The notes under the pieces were generated by a model. That model worked only from the letters and a program-made list of their open reading frames with translations, did no database searches and was not told where the DNA came from. A DNA stretch of 64,000 nt from Flavobacterium sp. Root935. GTDB lineage: Bacteria; Bacteroidota; Bacteroidia; Flavobacteriales; Flavobacteriaceae. Where the stretch lies: the NCBI RefSeq assembly GCF_001429295.1, contig NZ_LMJL01000008.1:389513-453512 (forward strand). Direction: 5' to 3'. Positions 1-8,581 of this stretch are shown piece by piece. A program made the translations under genes and the position numbers. Every line of letters begins with the position of its first letter. The stretch's first letter is position 1.

Positions 1-33
1 ATTCGCTATCGCTCAAGTCGTGGCTATTTTTTA

Positions 34-1257
34 TTATTCAGAAGTCTCCAATTGTAAAATTGTATTTTGATAAAGTTTACTCAAAGAAAATAACTGCTCA
101 ACAAAAATCATTACTGCAATAGGCACGAAGAAAAACATGATCAAATCTTCTTCGTATAAAAAATAAGTTGTAATTAATAAAATACGGGCATATTCTAAAT
201 AATACATCCATTTTCGCTGTTCTAATAAAGCGCCGCAATTGATTAAAGTGATAATAATAAAAGAAAGTACAAACAGTTTATCGTAGATTTCTAAATAATC
301 AAAATAATACGTAAAAACGGTTAAAACCAGCGTACAGATTCCTAATTGTATATAAAGATAATTTTTAAATCGAAGTCTTTGATGCGGATTACTTTTATCC
401 TGTAGAAAACGCTTTTCCAGAATAGGGCGAATATCTTGATCCATGTGGGCTGGACTTCCAAAAACGGCTTTCCATCGGGCTTTAAATCCGCTTGAGCGTT
501 TCCATAATTCGTAAATTTCAAAGTAATAATGAAAGTGCTGCCACAAGAAACTATAGCTTTTGAGCGGATGTGTTAATCCGTATTTTGGTTTTTCTTCCTC
601 GGTTTGAAAAGTTCCAAAAAGCCGATCCCAAAACGTAAACATATCTCCGTAATTTTTGTCGAGATATTTTTCGTCAGATGCATGATGAACGCCATGAACA
701 GAAGGGGTTACAAAAACATATTCCAGCCATTTTATTTTACCAATAAGCTGTGTATGTGTAAAAAAAGAATATGCTCCGTGGACAATTAGCATCGTGATTA
801 CCATTGCAGGATGAAAACCAATTAATGGCAGCACACACCAAAATCCCGTTCGTATTATTGCCTGAAAAGTTGTAATTCTGGCCGCAGCGGTAAAATTAAA
901 TTCTTCGCTGTGATGATGCACAATATGCGCCGCCCAGAAAAAATTGACTTCATGTCCTAATCGGTGGTACCAATACCACACGAAATCGGTGGCAAGAATG
1001 AGGGCAAACCAAACCAAAGCGTTGCTCGGAATATCAAATATTCTATAATCGTCATAGATTAAATAATACAACTGATAAAAACTGGCGGCAATAAATAAGT
1101 TAATCAACCGCTCTGCAATACCAATGCTAATATTAGAAACTGAGCTTTCATAGTTAAAAATTTCAGGCCTTTTTCTGCGTTGAGCAAGCTTATATTCTAA
1201 AAATAAAAAAAGAAAAAAGGCTGGCATAGCAAAAGCTAGAAAATTGATATTTTTCAT
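34..1257 (-). CDS. Sterol desaturase / fatty acid hydroxylase superfamily membrane protein
   Basis: A 407-residue integral membrane protein with the three histidine clusters that bind the di-iron centre of the fatty acid hydroxylase superfamily: HRLGH at residues 98-102, HIVHHH at 111-116 and HGVHH at 188-192. Hydrophobic segments surround these clusters, and a further set of predicted membrane helices lies in the last 120 residues (about 300-400). That C-terminal extension is longer than in plain sterol desaturases and recalls the alkylglycerol monooxygenase (TMEM195) group. The family performs O2-dependent hydroxylation or desaturation of lipids in the membrane; the substrate here cannot be told. 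It stands alone on the minus strand, with about 130 bp to the next gene. Family is secure, substrate is not. Confidence 0.9.
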   Translation of the reverse strand: MKNINFLAFAMPAFFLFLFLEYKLAQRRKRPEIFNYESSVSNISIGIAERLINLFIAASFYQLYYLIYDDYRIFDIPSNALVWFALILATDFVWYWYHRLGHEVNFFWAAHIVHHHSEEFNFTAAARITTFQAIIRTGFWCVLPLIGFHPAMVITMLIVHGAYSFFTHTQLIGKIKWLEYVFVTPSVHGVHHASDEKYLDKNYGDMFTFWDRLFGTFQTEEEKPKYGLTHPLKSYSFLWQHFHYYFEIYELWKRSSGFKARWKAVFGSPAHMDQDIRPILEKRFLQDKSNPHQRLRFKNYLYIQLGICTLVLTVFTYYFDYLEIYDKLFVLSFIIITLINCGALLEQRKWMYYLEYARILLITTYFLYEEDLIMFFFVPIAVMIFVEQLFSLSKLYQNTILQLETSE

Positions 1258-1387
1258 TTGTATGATATTTTTCGATTCTAAAAATTGTATTTAATAGCAC
1301 AAACGAAAAAGACACTCCCGTTAATTACCTTTTTAGGGAGACTAAAAATGTAATCAACGAAAATGATCTTTACGAAGTAAACCTGAT

Positions 1388-2675
1388 TTAATTTTGTTTA
1401 TACTGAGGCGCTTCTAAAGCAACTTCTTTTACCGATTGTGTTTCGGCTACTTTTTTCAAAGCAATAATATAAGCAGCAATACGAGGCGTTACATCATGTT
1501 TTACTGCAACTCTAAAAACAGTATCAAAACCTTTTTCTAATATATCCTCCAGACGTTTGTTAATCTGGTGAATTCTCCAAGACTCCAAAAGCGAATTTTG
1601 AAGCCATTCGAAATAAGAAACCGTAACACCGCCGGCATTGGCTAAAATATCAGGGACAACTAATATATTTTTATCATGCAGAATTTGATCTGCATCTGAA
1701 GAAACAGGACCATTGGCACCTTCAACAATAATTCTTGCCTGAACATCACCAGCATTTTTCTGCGTAATAACATCTTCTTTTGCAGCCGGAATCAACACAT
1801 CAACGTCTAAAAGCAATAAATCTTCGTGTTTTATGGCAACCGAATTTGGATAACCTTTTATCGTTTTATTATTCAAATTATAATACAAAATCAGTTCTGG
1901 AATATTGATTCCGTCTGGATTATGCAAAGCTTCTGAAACATCACTAACGGCAACGATTTTTATTCCTTTTTCATATAAAAATAAAGCCGAATGCAGTCCG
2001 ACATTTCCAAAACCTTGAATAGCCGCAGTAGCTCTTGCAGGTCTGATTTTTTAATTTTTGAAGTGCCAGAAGACTTATAATACTTACGCCTCTTCCTGTA
2101 GCTTCTACTCTGCCTAAAGATCCTCCAGAATGAAGATGTTTTCCTGTAACTACGGCATGAATTGGTCTGCCGTGTACTATAGAAAATTCATCCATCAGCC
2201 ATCCCATTTCGTCTGGACCAGTTCCCATGTCTGGAGCTGGAACATCTTTTTCTGGTCCGAAAATATCCGCTAAAGCTTTTGTGTAAGCTCTTGTAATTTT
2301 TTCTAATTCTGCCTTAGAATGTTTTCTAGGATCGCAAATAATGCCGCCTTTAGCGCCACCAAACGGAATTCCGGTTACAGCAGATTTCCAGGTCATCCAG
2401 GCGGCAAGTGCTTTTACTTCATCCAAATTAACAGCGGTATCATATCGAATACCTCCTTTTGAAGGCCCTAAAGCTGTATTGTGGATCACTCGGTAACCTT
2501 CAAAATTTTGAACGTCTCCGTTATCTAAGACAATAGAAAAGTTTACAGTGATTTGTTTTTCTGGTCGCTGCAGTTTTTGTCGAATAGAATCATCTAATTT
2601 TAAAATATCTGCAGCAATATTAAAGCGATCAATCATCGATTGAAAGGGATTATGTTTTATAATTTCTGAACTCAT
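1388..2675 (-). pseudogene. Glu/Leu/Phe/Val dehydrogenase, single-base frameshift
   Basis: Two adjacent reading frames together make one amino acid dehydrogenase of the glutamate dehydrogenase type. The N-terminal part (1971-2675) has the substrate-binding GPSKGGIRY and PFGGAKGG motifs. The C-terminal part carries the NAD(P)-binding fold, with IQGFGNVG read in the shifted frame just after the break. The break is at a run of six T on the plus strand (2047-2052): with five, the frame would run from LQKLK straight into IRPARATAAIQGFGNVG and on to the end. It is therefore a +1 change in a homopolymer. It may be a real lesion or a sequencing/assembly slip; intact codons on both sides favour recent or artefactual origin. 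Enzyme role: reversible NAD(P)-dependent deamination of glutamate or a related amino acid. Two Cys-rich leader peptides and a hairpin lie upstream. Confidence 0.88.
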
Positions 2676-2754
2676 AATATATAGTTTTTAGTTTTGGGTT
2701 ACTTTTTAAGTTATATCTTCTTTATGAAGATTTTTATCTGCTTTATTCCTTCTG

Positions 2755-2823
2755 CTACATGCAACACGGAATTTTTATTAAACAGCAGCGCATCAAAATA
2801 TTTATATTTCTATTGGTTCTCAT
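2755..2823 (-). CDS. Putative 22-aa leader peptide with two Cys-Cys pairs
   Basis: A 22-codon frame begins with ATG at 2823 and ends with TAG at 2757-2755, about 80 bp before the dehydrogenase start. The peptide carries MRCC at residues 11-14 and PCCM at its end. It is too short to be a normal enzyme. Its place downstream of an intrinsic-terminator-like hairpin and ahead of the dehydrogenase suggests a regulatory upstream ORF. No family is recognised; expression is inferred only from position and composition. Confidence 0.4.
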   Translation of the reverse strand: MRTNRNINILMRCCLIKIPCCM

Positions 2824-2844
2824 ATTTCATTTTTTAAATAATTC

Positions 2845-2884
2845 AAAAAAAAGCCTTTCATGGTGCAATGAAAGGCTAAAAAAA
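2845..2884 (-). terminator. Attenuator-like hairpin in the dehydrogenase leader
   Basis: A perfect 10-bp stem (2852-2861 with 2868-2877, arm AGCCTTTCAT) with a 6-nt loop is flanked by A-runs on one side and T-runs on the other. It can therefore terminate in either direction. On the minus strand it lies between two Cys-Cys micro-ORFs and upstream of the dehydrogenase, as expected for an attenuator. It could also be only a bidirectional terminator. Confidence 0.7.
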
Positions 2885-2909
2885 AAATAACTAACAAGTA
2901 CTTTCTCTA

Positions 2910-2999
2910 TTAACGCCATTTCAAAACGCGGTTCATCATGCAGCACATCGCAAAGCTGCATGGAAAAAACGTTTTCATATTTCGGCTATAGTTTTTCAT
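2910..2999 (-). CDS. Putative 29-aa leader peptide with Cys-rich core
   Basis: A 29-codon frame (ATG 2999-2997, TAA 2912-2910) encodes a peptide with PCSFAMCCMM in its middle; an internal ATG at 2978 would give a 22-aa version. The Cys codons overlap an 8-bp inverted repeat (CATGCAGC at 2938 and GCTGCATG at 2955). A terminator-like hairpin follows about 30 nt after the stop. This order of leader ORF, overlapping stem and terminator is the classic architecture of ribosome-mediated attenuation. Translation is not proven. Confidence 0.45.
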   Translation of the reverse strand: MKNYSRNMKTFFPCSFAMCCMMNRVLKWR

Positions 3000-3007
3000 T
3001 GTTGAAG

Positions 3008-3015
3008 CAAATCTA
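3008..3015 (-). promoter_or_regulatory. Candidate -7 box TAGATTTG before the leader
   Basis: On the minus strand the octamer matches the Bacteroidota -7 consensus TAnnTTTG. It sits 9 nt before the first leader ATG and about 30 nt before the internal ATG, so the second start is the more comfortable one. No good -33 TTTG is visible at the right distance. Confidence 0.4.
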
Positions 3016-3122
3016 CAAAAATATATTTATAAATTCTATAGAATTAGTCGAGTTTATTTTCGATCAATTGAAAACATAACATTAAATCAACTGTAAATTA
3101 AAGGATTAACACCTAAAAAAAT

Positions 3123-3977
3123 TTACTGCAATTGTGAAATAAATATAAAAACGATAGCAATTAAAGCCAGAAACAAGCCAAAAATATTAGTTTTAGAAAG
3201 CTTCTCTTTAAAGAAATAAGCGCCAATTATAGTTCCAAGAATAATAACCCCCATGTTCATTCCTGCAAAAACTGTCGACGGATTTTCTGCAAATGCTTTA
3301 TGAGCTTTTAAGTAGAATAAAATATTTCCGAAATTAAAAACTCCAACCAGTATTCCGAAAGGAATATTTTTAACTTCTAATTTTTCTTTTGGAATAATTA
3401 TTTTATAAAGCACGATAAAGACAGAAACAGCAAACGAAATTAGAAAAACAAAAAACAAAGATGTTGTATAAGGAACTGCCGTATACAAAGCAATTTTCTT
3501 AAAAAGTATATCTACAAGTCCAAAACCGAATAATACCAATGCAGGATAAATCCATTTGTTGTCATTATTGTCTGACTGTTTTCTAAGAATGAATAAAAGT
3601 GCAGCAAAACCAATTAAAACACCAATAACTTTATAAGTGTTAAATGACTCATTAAACAAAAGCCAGGCTGCTAAAATGGGAATAAAAAGCGACAATCGCT
3701 GCGCGGCATCTGTTTTTGCAATTCCCATAAATCGAATGGAAAGTGCCAAAAATAAAAATACAATTGGAAGTAAAATTCCGACTGCTGTATAAATTCCTAA
3801 AGGTGCATTATTATCTAATGTTTGAAGGTCTGGATCAAAAGTAAAATAGCAGAGTGTAATGGCTGTTATATAATTGAATGAAATGATCTGAGAGGGATTT
3901 GCATTGTATTTTCTTGAAATTTTGAATACAACACCCACAATAACGCTGCATAAAATGCTTAAAATAAGGAATAACAT
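3123..3977 (-). CDS. EamA/DMT-superfamily transporter
   Basis: A 284-residue, very hydrophobic protein with about ten membrane helices arranged as two repeated EamA halves (roughly residues 1-135 and 145-282), the usual size and layout for drug/metabolite transporter superfamily members. Such proteins export or import small metabolites across the inner membrane; the substrate cannot be deduced. It has its own region: the AAA+ gene upstream ends at 4082 with a terminator between. The short positively charged loops between helices fit a normal inside-positive topology. Confidence 0.85.
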   Translation of the reverse strand: MLFLILSILCSVIVGVVFKISRKYNANPSQIISFNYITAITLCYFTFDPDLQTLDNNAPLGIYTAVGILLPIVFLFLALSIRFMGIAKTDAAQRLSLFIPILAAWLLFNESFNTYKVIGVLIGFAALLFILRKQSDNNDNKWIYPALVLFGFGLVDILFKKIALYTAVPYTTSLFFVFLISFAVSVFIVLYKIIIPKEKLEVKNIPFGILVGVFNFGNILFYLKAHKAFAENPSTVFAGMNMGVIILGTIIGAYFFKEKLSKTNIFGLFLALIAIVFIFISQLQ

Positions 3978-4012
3978 AGATTTATATTTGGATTGTAAAA
4001 GTAATCTATTCC

Positions 4013-4054
4013 AAAATAAAAAGGTCCAACCGGTTTTAAAAAACCGGTTAGACC
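4013..4054 (-). terminator. Rho-independent terminator after the AAA+ ATPase
   Basis: An imperfect hairpin (arms GGTCcAACCGG and CCGGTTaGACC, 4023-4054) is followed on the minus strand by a T-rich tract at 4022-4013. It closes the VWA-AAA+ transcription unit before the EamA gene. Confidence 0.75.
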
Positions 4055-4081
4055 AGATAGAATTTCAAAGAAAAAATCTTT

Positions 4082-5545
4082 TTAAAATTTGCTGATATAA
4101 CTCCCGTAAATATCTCTAAACTGATTTCCTTTTGCAAATCTGTCTTTGCTTAATTTTCTATATTCAACCAATCCCCACAAAACAAATTCTTTCATAAAGT
4201 ATTGATCTTCTTTTGCCAATTGAGGCTGGTATTTTTTTAATAATTCATCTAATGGAGTGACTTCATCCAGAATACTTTTATACTCAGCGTCTGAAGCATC
4301 GTCTAATAATTCGAAACCACTTTCGGCAAAAAACCATTCTACAACATCAGAATACGGCGTTTTTTCGTCTGGTTTTTCTAATTTTTCAATTTTAGGAAAA
4401 TATTCTGGAAACAAAGTTCTGATCGCTGAACCAATAAGACTTTCTGCCACAACATCTGCTCCCTCCTGCTCGCCTTCGTAAACCAATTCTACTTTTCCTG
4501 TAATCGCTGGGATAATTCCGATAAAATCAGATAAACGCAGTGTTGTTTTATCAACTCCTGAAATCAAAGCACGGCGTTCTGCGGTACTTATTAAATTTTC
4601 AAAAGCTGTAATACTCATTCTGGCACTTACTCCGCTTTTATTATCAATGAATTCGCTTTCGCGGGCTTCAAAACTTATTTGTTCTAAAATATCTCTGGCT
4701 AAACTCGGTACATAAACAATATCCGTTTGGTTTTGATCTAATTTAGATTCCTGCTCTGTAATCGTTCTTGCAATAGCAATATTCTCAGGATAATGCGTTA
4801 AAATCTGAGACCCAATTCTGTCTTTTAAAGGTGTAACTATACTTCCTCTATTGGTATAATCTTCTGGGTTTGCCGTGAAAACAAACTGCATATCAAGAGG
4901 CATCCTAACTTTAAAACCTCTAATTTGTATGTCGCCTTCTTGAAGAATATTGAATAAAGCAACTTGAATTCTTGCTTGTAAATCGGGTAATTCGTTGATT
5001 ACAAAAATACAGCGGTTCGCTCTCGGAATCATTCCGAAGTGAATTACGCGGTCGTCTGCATAAGACAATTTTAAATTTGCCGCCTTTATTGGATCAACGT
5101 CTCCAATTAAATCTGCAACTGTTACGTCTGGAGTTGCTAACTTTTCGAAGAAACGATCACTTCTATGCAGCCAAGAAATTGGTGTTTCGTCCCCTTTTTC
5201 TTCAATTAAATCTTTAGCAAAACGAGAAATCGGATTTAAAGGATCGTCATTAATTTCTGAACCCGATACAAACGGAATATATTCATCTAATAATTCGATC
5301 ATTTTACGTGCCAAACGAGTTTTTGCCTGTCCGCGAAGTCCGAGTAAATTAATATTGTGACGTGATAAAATTGCGCGTTCTAGTTCTGGAATTACAGTAT
5401 TTTCAAAACCATGAACGCCTTCAAAAACAGGTTTTCCCGATTTTATTTTTTCACGAAGGTTATTTCGCAATTCATCTTTAATGCTTGTACTTTTATATCC
5501 AGCGGCTTTTAATTGACCTAAAGTCTTTATATTATTTATTTCCAT
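4082..5545 (-). CDS. MoxR-type AAA+ ATPase (Mg-chelatase-like)
   Basis: A 487-residue ATPase starting at the ATG of MEINNIKTL; an upstream extension to 5596 is possible but adds a poorly conserved-looking tail. Walker A is seen as GLRGQAKT near residue 70, Walker B as IFVINE, and a sensor-type FTANPEDY follows. Family members are AAA+ chaperone-like ATPases that act with a VWA-domain partner on protein or metal-centre maturation. The partner is encoded immediately upstream in the same direction (VWA gene at 5638-6756, 92 bp away), so the two form an operon ended by the hairpin at 4013-4054. The client protein is unknown. Confidence 0.85.
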   Translation of the reverse strand: MEINNIKTLGQLKAAGYKSTSIKDELRNNLREKIKSGKPVFEGVHGFENTVIPELERAILSRHNINLLGLRGQAKTRLARKMIELLDEYIPFVSGSEINDDPLNPISRFAKDLIEEKGDETPISWLHRSDRFFEKLATPDVTVADLIGDVDPIKAANLKLSYADDRVIHFGMIPRANRCIFVINELPDLQARIQVALFNILQEGDIQIRGFKVRMPLDMQFVFTANPEDYTNRGSIVTPLKDRIGSQILTHYPENIAIARTITEQESKLDQNQTDIVYVPSLARDILEQISFEARESEFIDNKSGVSARMSITAFENLISTAERRALISGVDKTTLRLSDFIGIIPAITGKVELVYEGEQEGADVVAESLIGSAIRTLFPEYFPKIEKLEKPDEKTPYSDVVEWFFAESGFELLDDASDAEYKSILDEVTPLDELLKKYQPQLAKEDQYFMKEFVLWGLVEYRKLSKDRFAKGNQFRDIYGSYISKF

Positions 5546-5637
5546 TTTATTGAAATATAGATTGTTTATTATTGATTTGGCGAGCGTTAGATGCACTGTG
5601 GTGCGTCTCTACAGAAAACTGCGACTGCGACTAAAAA

Positions 5638-6756
5638 CTATTTAATTCTTTTCTTCCTATTCGTTTCATAATCTTCAAAAATCATTTCACCCAAACCTTT
5701 CAGCCCAGTATAAAATGCTTTTCCCTGATTTGCTTCTGTAAACTGATTTACAAAACGCTGTAAATACGGATCTTTGGCAATCATAAAAGTTGTGATCGGA
5801 ATATGCAGTTTTCTTGCCTGCTGAGCCTGTGTGTAGCATTTATCTACAATATATTCGTCAAGACCATTACTATTCATATAATAGGAACCATCACGTTCGC
5901 GAACGCAGCTTGGTTTTCCATCGGTAATCATGAAAATCTGCTTGTTTGTATTTCTTTTTCTGCGAAGGATATCCATTGCCAGCTGCAAACCTGCAACCGT
6001 ATTGGTATGATAAGGTCCAACTTGCAAATACGGCAAATCTTTAATTGGAATTGTCCAGGCATCATTTCCAAAAACTAAAATATCGAGTGTATCTTTTGGA
6101 TATCTTGTCGTAATTAATTCAGCAAGAGCCATTGCCACTTTTTTTGCAGGCGTAATTCGGTCTTCGCCGTATAAAATCATGCTGTGACTGATATCGATCA
6201 TCAAAACCGTACTCATCTGTGCTTTGTACTGCGTTTCTTCGACAACCAAATCATTTTCGGTGAGCATAAAACTTTCTACACCATTATTGATCTGTGCATT
6301 TCGAAGGCTTTCGGTCAAAGAAATTCTTTCTAAACCATCTCCAAAATTAAACTCACGGAATTCTCCTGTGTGTTCATCTCCATTTCCGGCATGTTTCGTT
6401 TTATGATTACCGCTTCCTGAACGCTTCAGATTTCCAAAAATCTGATCTAAAGCCTGTTGTCTAATGGCTCTTTCGGTTTTTGCAGTAATTCCTAATCCAG
6501 GACTTCCATCGTCTTTAACTTCATCTCTGATGTATCCTTTTTTCTTAAGATCCTCGATAAAATCGTCGATGGTATAATTTTCGTCAGTAAGTTTATATTC
6601 GATATCCAGTTCCCGAAGCCAGCTGATAGCTTCGTCAAAATCGCCCGAAGTATGGGTGATCAACTCTTTAAAAATAGTAAAAAGTTTGTCAAACGGAGAC
6701 TGAAAAGGAGCTTCGTAAGTCTTAAAGTAAAAGCCTTTTTTAAATTCGTTTTTCAT
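5638..6756 (-). CDS. VWA domain protein, partner of MoxR-type ATPase
   Basis: A 372-residue cytosolic protein (no signal peptide). Its C-terminal half is a von Willebrand A domain: the MIDAS D-x-S-x-S is visible as DISHS near residue 190, and a TDGKPSC strand-loop follows near residue 280. The N-terminal half is charged and has no recognised domain; it includes a Gly/His/Lys-rich linker near 115-130. In MoxR-VWA pairs the VWA protein is thought to recognise the client that the ATPase remodels. It is the promoter-proximal gene of the two-gene unit with the AAA+ ATPase. Confidence 0.85.
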   Translation of the reverse strand: MKNEFKKGFYFKTYEAPFQSPFDKLFTIFKELITHTSGDFDEAISWLRELDIEYKLTDENYTIDDFIEDLKKKGYIRDEVKDDGSPGLGITAKTERAIRQQALDQIFGNLKRSGSGNHKTKHAGNGDEHTGEFREFNFGDGLERISLTESLRNAQINNGVESFMLTENDLVVEETQYKAQMSTVLMIDISHSMILYGEDRITPAKKVAMALAELITTRYPKDTLDILVFGNDAWTIPIKDLPYLQVGPYHTNTVAGLQLAMDILRRKRNTNKQIFMITDGKPSCVRERDGSYYMNSNGLDEYIVDKCYTQAQQARKLHIPITTFMIAKDPYLQRFVNQFTEANQGKAFYTGLKGLGEMIFEDYETNRKKRIK

Positions 6757-6862
6757 AAATCTAAAATTACGTCTTTTTAGAATTATGAAAAACGAATCGT
6801 TTATTAATTTTTAGTTAAAATATTTAATCAAAAACTACAATTAACAATGTTAGATGTATTAA

Positions 6863-7243
6863 TTATTCAAACTTTCCGTCTACGTAGTGCCAAGATCCAT
6901 TTTCGAACTTAAAAGTAGAAAACTCATAATGTACTTGTGGTTTATTAATTGAATCTAAAAAGTATGCTTTGAACTCCACTGTGTTTTCTGTAAAACTCAA
7001 TATTTCTAGTTTCTGCCACTTATTCGAAACTGCCCATCTCAAAATTTCTGGTTTTGAATAATATTTTCTTTCTGAACTATAAGTTGTTTCCAAAAGATAA
7101 TCTGCATTATGAGAAGCGTATGCCGAATATCTCGAACGCATTAATGCCAATGCAGATGGAGCTTTTTGACTAGTATCTAAATACAATCCGCAGCAGTTTT
7201 CAAACAATAAACCGGTATCGCAGAAGCATATTTTATTCTCCAT
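6863..7243 (-). CDS. YchJ-like SEC-C motif protein
   Basis: The start chosen is the ATG of MENKICFC, giving about 126 residues; an ATG 18 nt upstream is also in frame. The N-terminus carries the zinc-binding-type Cys pattern C-x-C...CC (CFCDTG, ENCCG) and the LMRSRYSAY block typical of the YchJ/UPF0225 family. The rest resembles an NTF2-like fold. The function of the family is not established. Its start overlaps the stop of the upstream 77-aa gene by 11 nt (ATG within the upstream GGAGAATAA), which suggests translational coupling. Confidence 0.85.
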   Translation of the reverse strand: MENKICFCDTGLLFENCCGLYLDTSQKAPSALALMRSRYSAYASHNADYLLETTYSSERKYYSKPEILRWAVSNKWQKLEILSFTENTVEFKAYFLDSINKPQVHYEFSTFKFENGSWHYVDGKFE

Positions 7244-7466
7244 CGACTGGTTCTTCTCCATTAATTTTTACATGAAGCTGATTCAACAAAACCTGATAAC
7301 GAGTGATTTCTCTCACTTCTTCATCTTCTTCAGCAAAATCAATCATTTCGTCTAATGTTTCGCTTACTTCCAATAATTTATTGTTTGCTTCTCTGTCATT
7401 TTTTGCAGCGATCAAATCGATAATTTCTTGTACGCTCGCTTTTAAGGTTTCGAATTTACTATTCAT
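7233..7466 (-). CDS. Small acidic coiled-coil protein, unknown function
   Basis: A 77-residue protein rich in Glu, Asp, Leu and Ile with heptad-like spacing, so probably helical and possibly a coiled coil. No family is recognised. Its stop lies 11 nt inside the YchJ-like gene, so the two are co-translated. It follows a repeat-filled spacer after the 48-aa gene. The codon use looks like its neighbours and it is very probably a real gene. Confidence 0.65.
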   Translation of the reverse strand: MNSKFETLKASVQEIIDLIAAKNDREANNKLLEVSETLDEMIDFAEEDEEVREITRYQVLLNQLHVKINGEEPVDGE

Positions 7467-7488
7467 ATATTTTTTTTGTTTTTATTTT

Positions 7489-7553
7489 GTTTCAAGTTTC
7501 AGGTTTCAAGTTAACGTTTTGAACCTGAAACGTGAAACCTGAAACCTGAAACT
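7489..7553. repeat. Inverted array of TTTCAGG heptamers
   Basis: Several copies of the 7-nt unit (A/G)GTTTCA on one side face complementary TGAAACC units on the other side, separated by about 9 nt. The whole spacer can fold as a long stem. The same unit makes a tandem array at 8582-8634 on the far side of this small gene cluster. Confidence 0.8.
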
Positions 7554-7555
7554 AT

Positions 7556-7702
7556 TTACTCTTCGTTTTTACTTTCGTTAAATTTCTTTACAATTTCCTT
7601 TAGCTTTTCTTTACGAGCTATTTCGGCTTGCTTTGCTTTTGCTTGGGCTTTGTGCAATTTATCATTGTGTTTCTTGATATTGCGTTCGTTATTACGTCCC
7701 AT
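7556..7702 (-). CDS. 48-aa highly basic small protein
   Basis: ATG at 7702, stop at 7556: a 48-residue, Lys/Gln/Ala-rich, strongly basic and probably entirely helical peptide. Its ATG overlaps the stop of the upstream 183-aa gene by 11 nt (7692-7702), mirroring the overlap seen at 7233-7243. No family is recognised; a nucleic-acid-binding role is only a guess from charge. The arrangement in frame with a neighbour supports it being translated. Confidence 0.6.
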   Translation of the reverse strand: MGRNNERNIKKHNDKLHKAQAKAKQAEIARKEKLKEIVKKFNESKNEE

Positions 7703-8243
7703 ATATTTCTCTTTTAATTTGTTCTAACGTTTTCTCCGTAAAAATTAATTCGTTGATAATCTGCTTTCGCAATTCATCAATATCATCATAATCAAAATGC
7801 TTTGCCCAAGAAGTTAATTGTTGCAAATTTCTTATTTGTTTCAATCTTTTAGTCGTTTCAAAACTTGTCCGCAGCAAAGGTTTCCCATCATATTCTGGGT
7901 TATTTTTGTGCTCATAATTGGCAAGATTTTTTTCGAAATCGGCTTTTATGTAATACAGTTTTTCTTCGACATTATCTGGGTAAAATTCTTCCCATTTAGC
8001 AAAACCAATCTTAGTTTTCGATTCTGTCTCAGGTTCTCTGGCTATTAAACGCCATTTACTGTTTGCTAATCTTCCCCAATGATTGGAAACGCGGTACATT
8101 CCTGCTTCTGTATAATAATAAGAACTTCCTGCTTTACTTTCAAATTGCTTTTTTAAACCTTCAATTTCATTTGGAAGCACTTCCTTAAAAGCACAAAATG
8201 TATTTTTAAAAGAATTAGGATGTGGCTTAAAGTTTTTCTGCAT
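7692..8243 (-). CDS. Conserved-looking hypothetical protein (183 aa)
   Basis: The start chosen is the ATG of MQKNFKPHP at 8243; a longer frame to 8318 would run into the divergent promoter region. The protein is soluble, with aromatic-rich blocks (SSYYYTEAGMYRVSNHWG, about residues 40-58) and a Lys/Glu-rich C-terminus that looks helical. I do not recognise a domain. It is head of a minus-strand group with the 48-aa gene, which overlaps its stop. Confidence 0.6.
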   Translation of the reverse strand: MQKNFKPHPNSFKNTFCAFKEVLPNEIEGLKKQFESKAGSSYYYTEAGMYRVSNHWGRLANSKWRLIAREPETESKTKIGFAKWEEFYPDNVEEKLYYIKADFEKNLANYEHKNNPEYDGKPLLRTSFETTKRLKQIRNLQQLTSWAKHFDYDDIDELRKQIINELIFTEKTLEQIKREIYGT

Positions 8244-8296
8244 GCTGCAAATATACTCAGATTGTACGGAACTCCCTAAAACAAACATTAATTGCT

Positions 8297-8304
8297 TACC
8301 TTTG
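8297..8304 (+). promoter_or_regulatory. Candidate -7 box TACCTTTG
   Basis: Matches TAnnTTTG and sits 26 nt before the ATG of the 81-aa gene. It lies in the short divergent spacer shared with the 183-aa gene. No clear -33 element is seen. Confidence 0.5.
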
Positions 8305-8329
8305 CTTCGTAATTTCAAAATAAAAAAAG

Positions 8330-8575
8330 ATGTCTAAAGATTCACAACAAAAAATGCCGCAAAAAGGAGTTTTTACAGGTATTATAGAAAAAGATGAAAA
8401 CAATAATTATTTCTGTGGCGAATATCTTTTAGATTATAAAATGGTTCAATCTAACTTTAATGTCGGCGATTGGATTACTATAAAGTCAATTATCGAAAAT
8501 CCAAGCGATATCAGCTACAATAAATATCCAAAGAAATCAAGAAACTTCGATAAGGCTAATCATAAGCCGGAATAG
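8330..8575 (+). CDS. 81-aa hypothetical protein
   Basis: A short soluble protein with a beta-rich middle (GVFTGIIEKDENNNYFCGEY) and a polar, basic C-terminal tail. There is no signal peptide and no recognised family. It has a good -7 box upstream and is divergent from the 183-aa gene. Downstream is a repeat-filled spacer without genes. Confidence 0.55.
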   Translation: MSKDSQQKMPQKGVFTGIIEKDENNNYFCGEYLLDYKMVQSNFNVGDWITIKSIIENPSDISYNKYPKKSRNFDKANHKPE

Positions 8576-8581
8576 TTCTTT

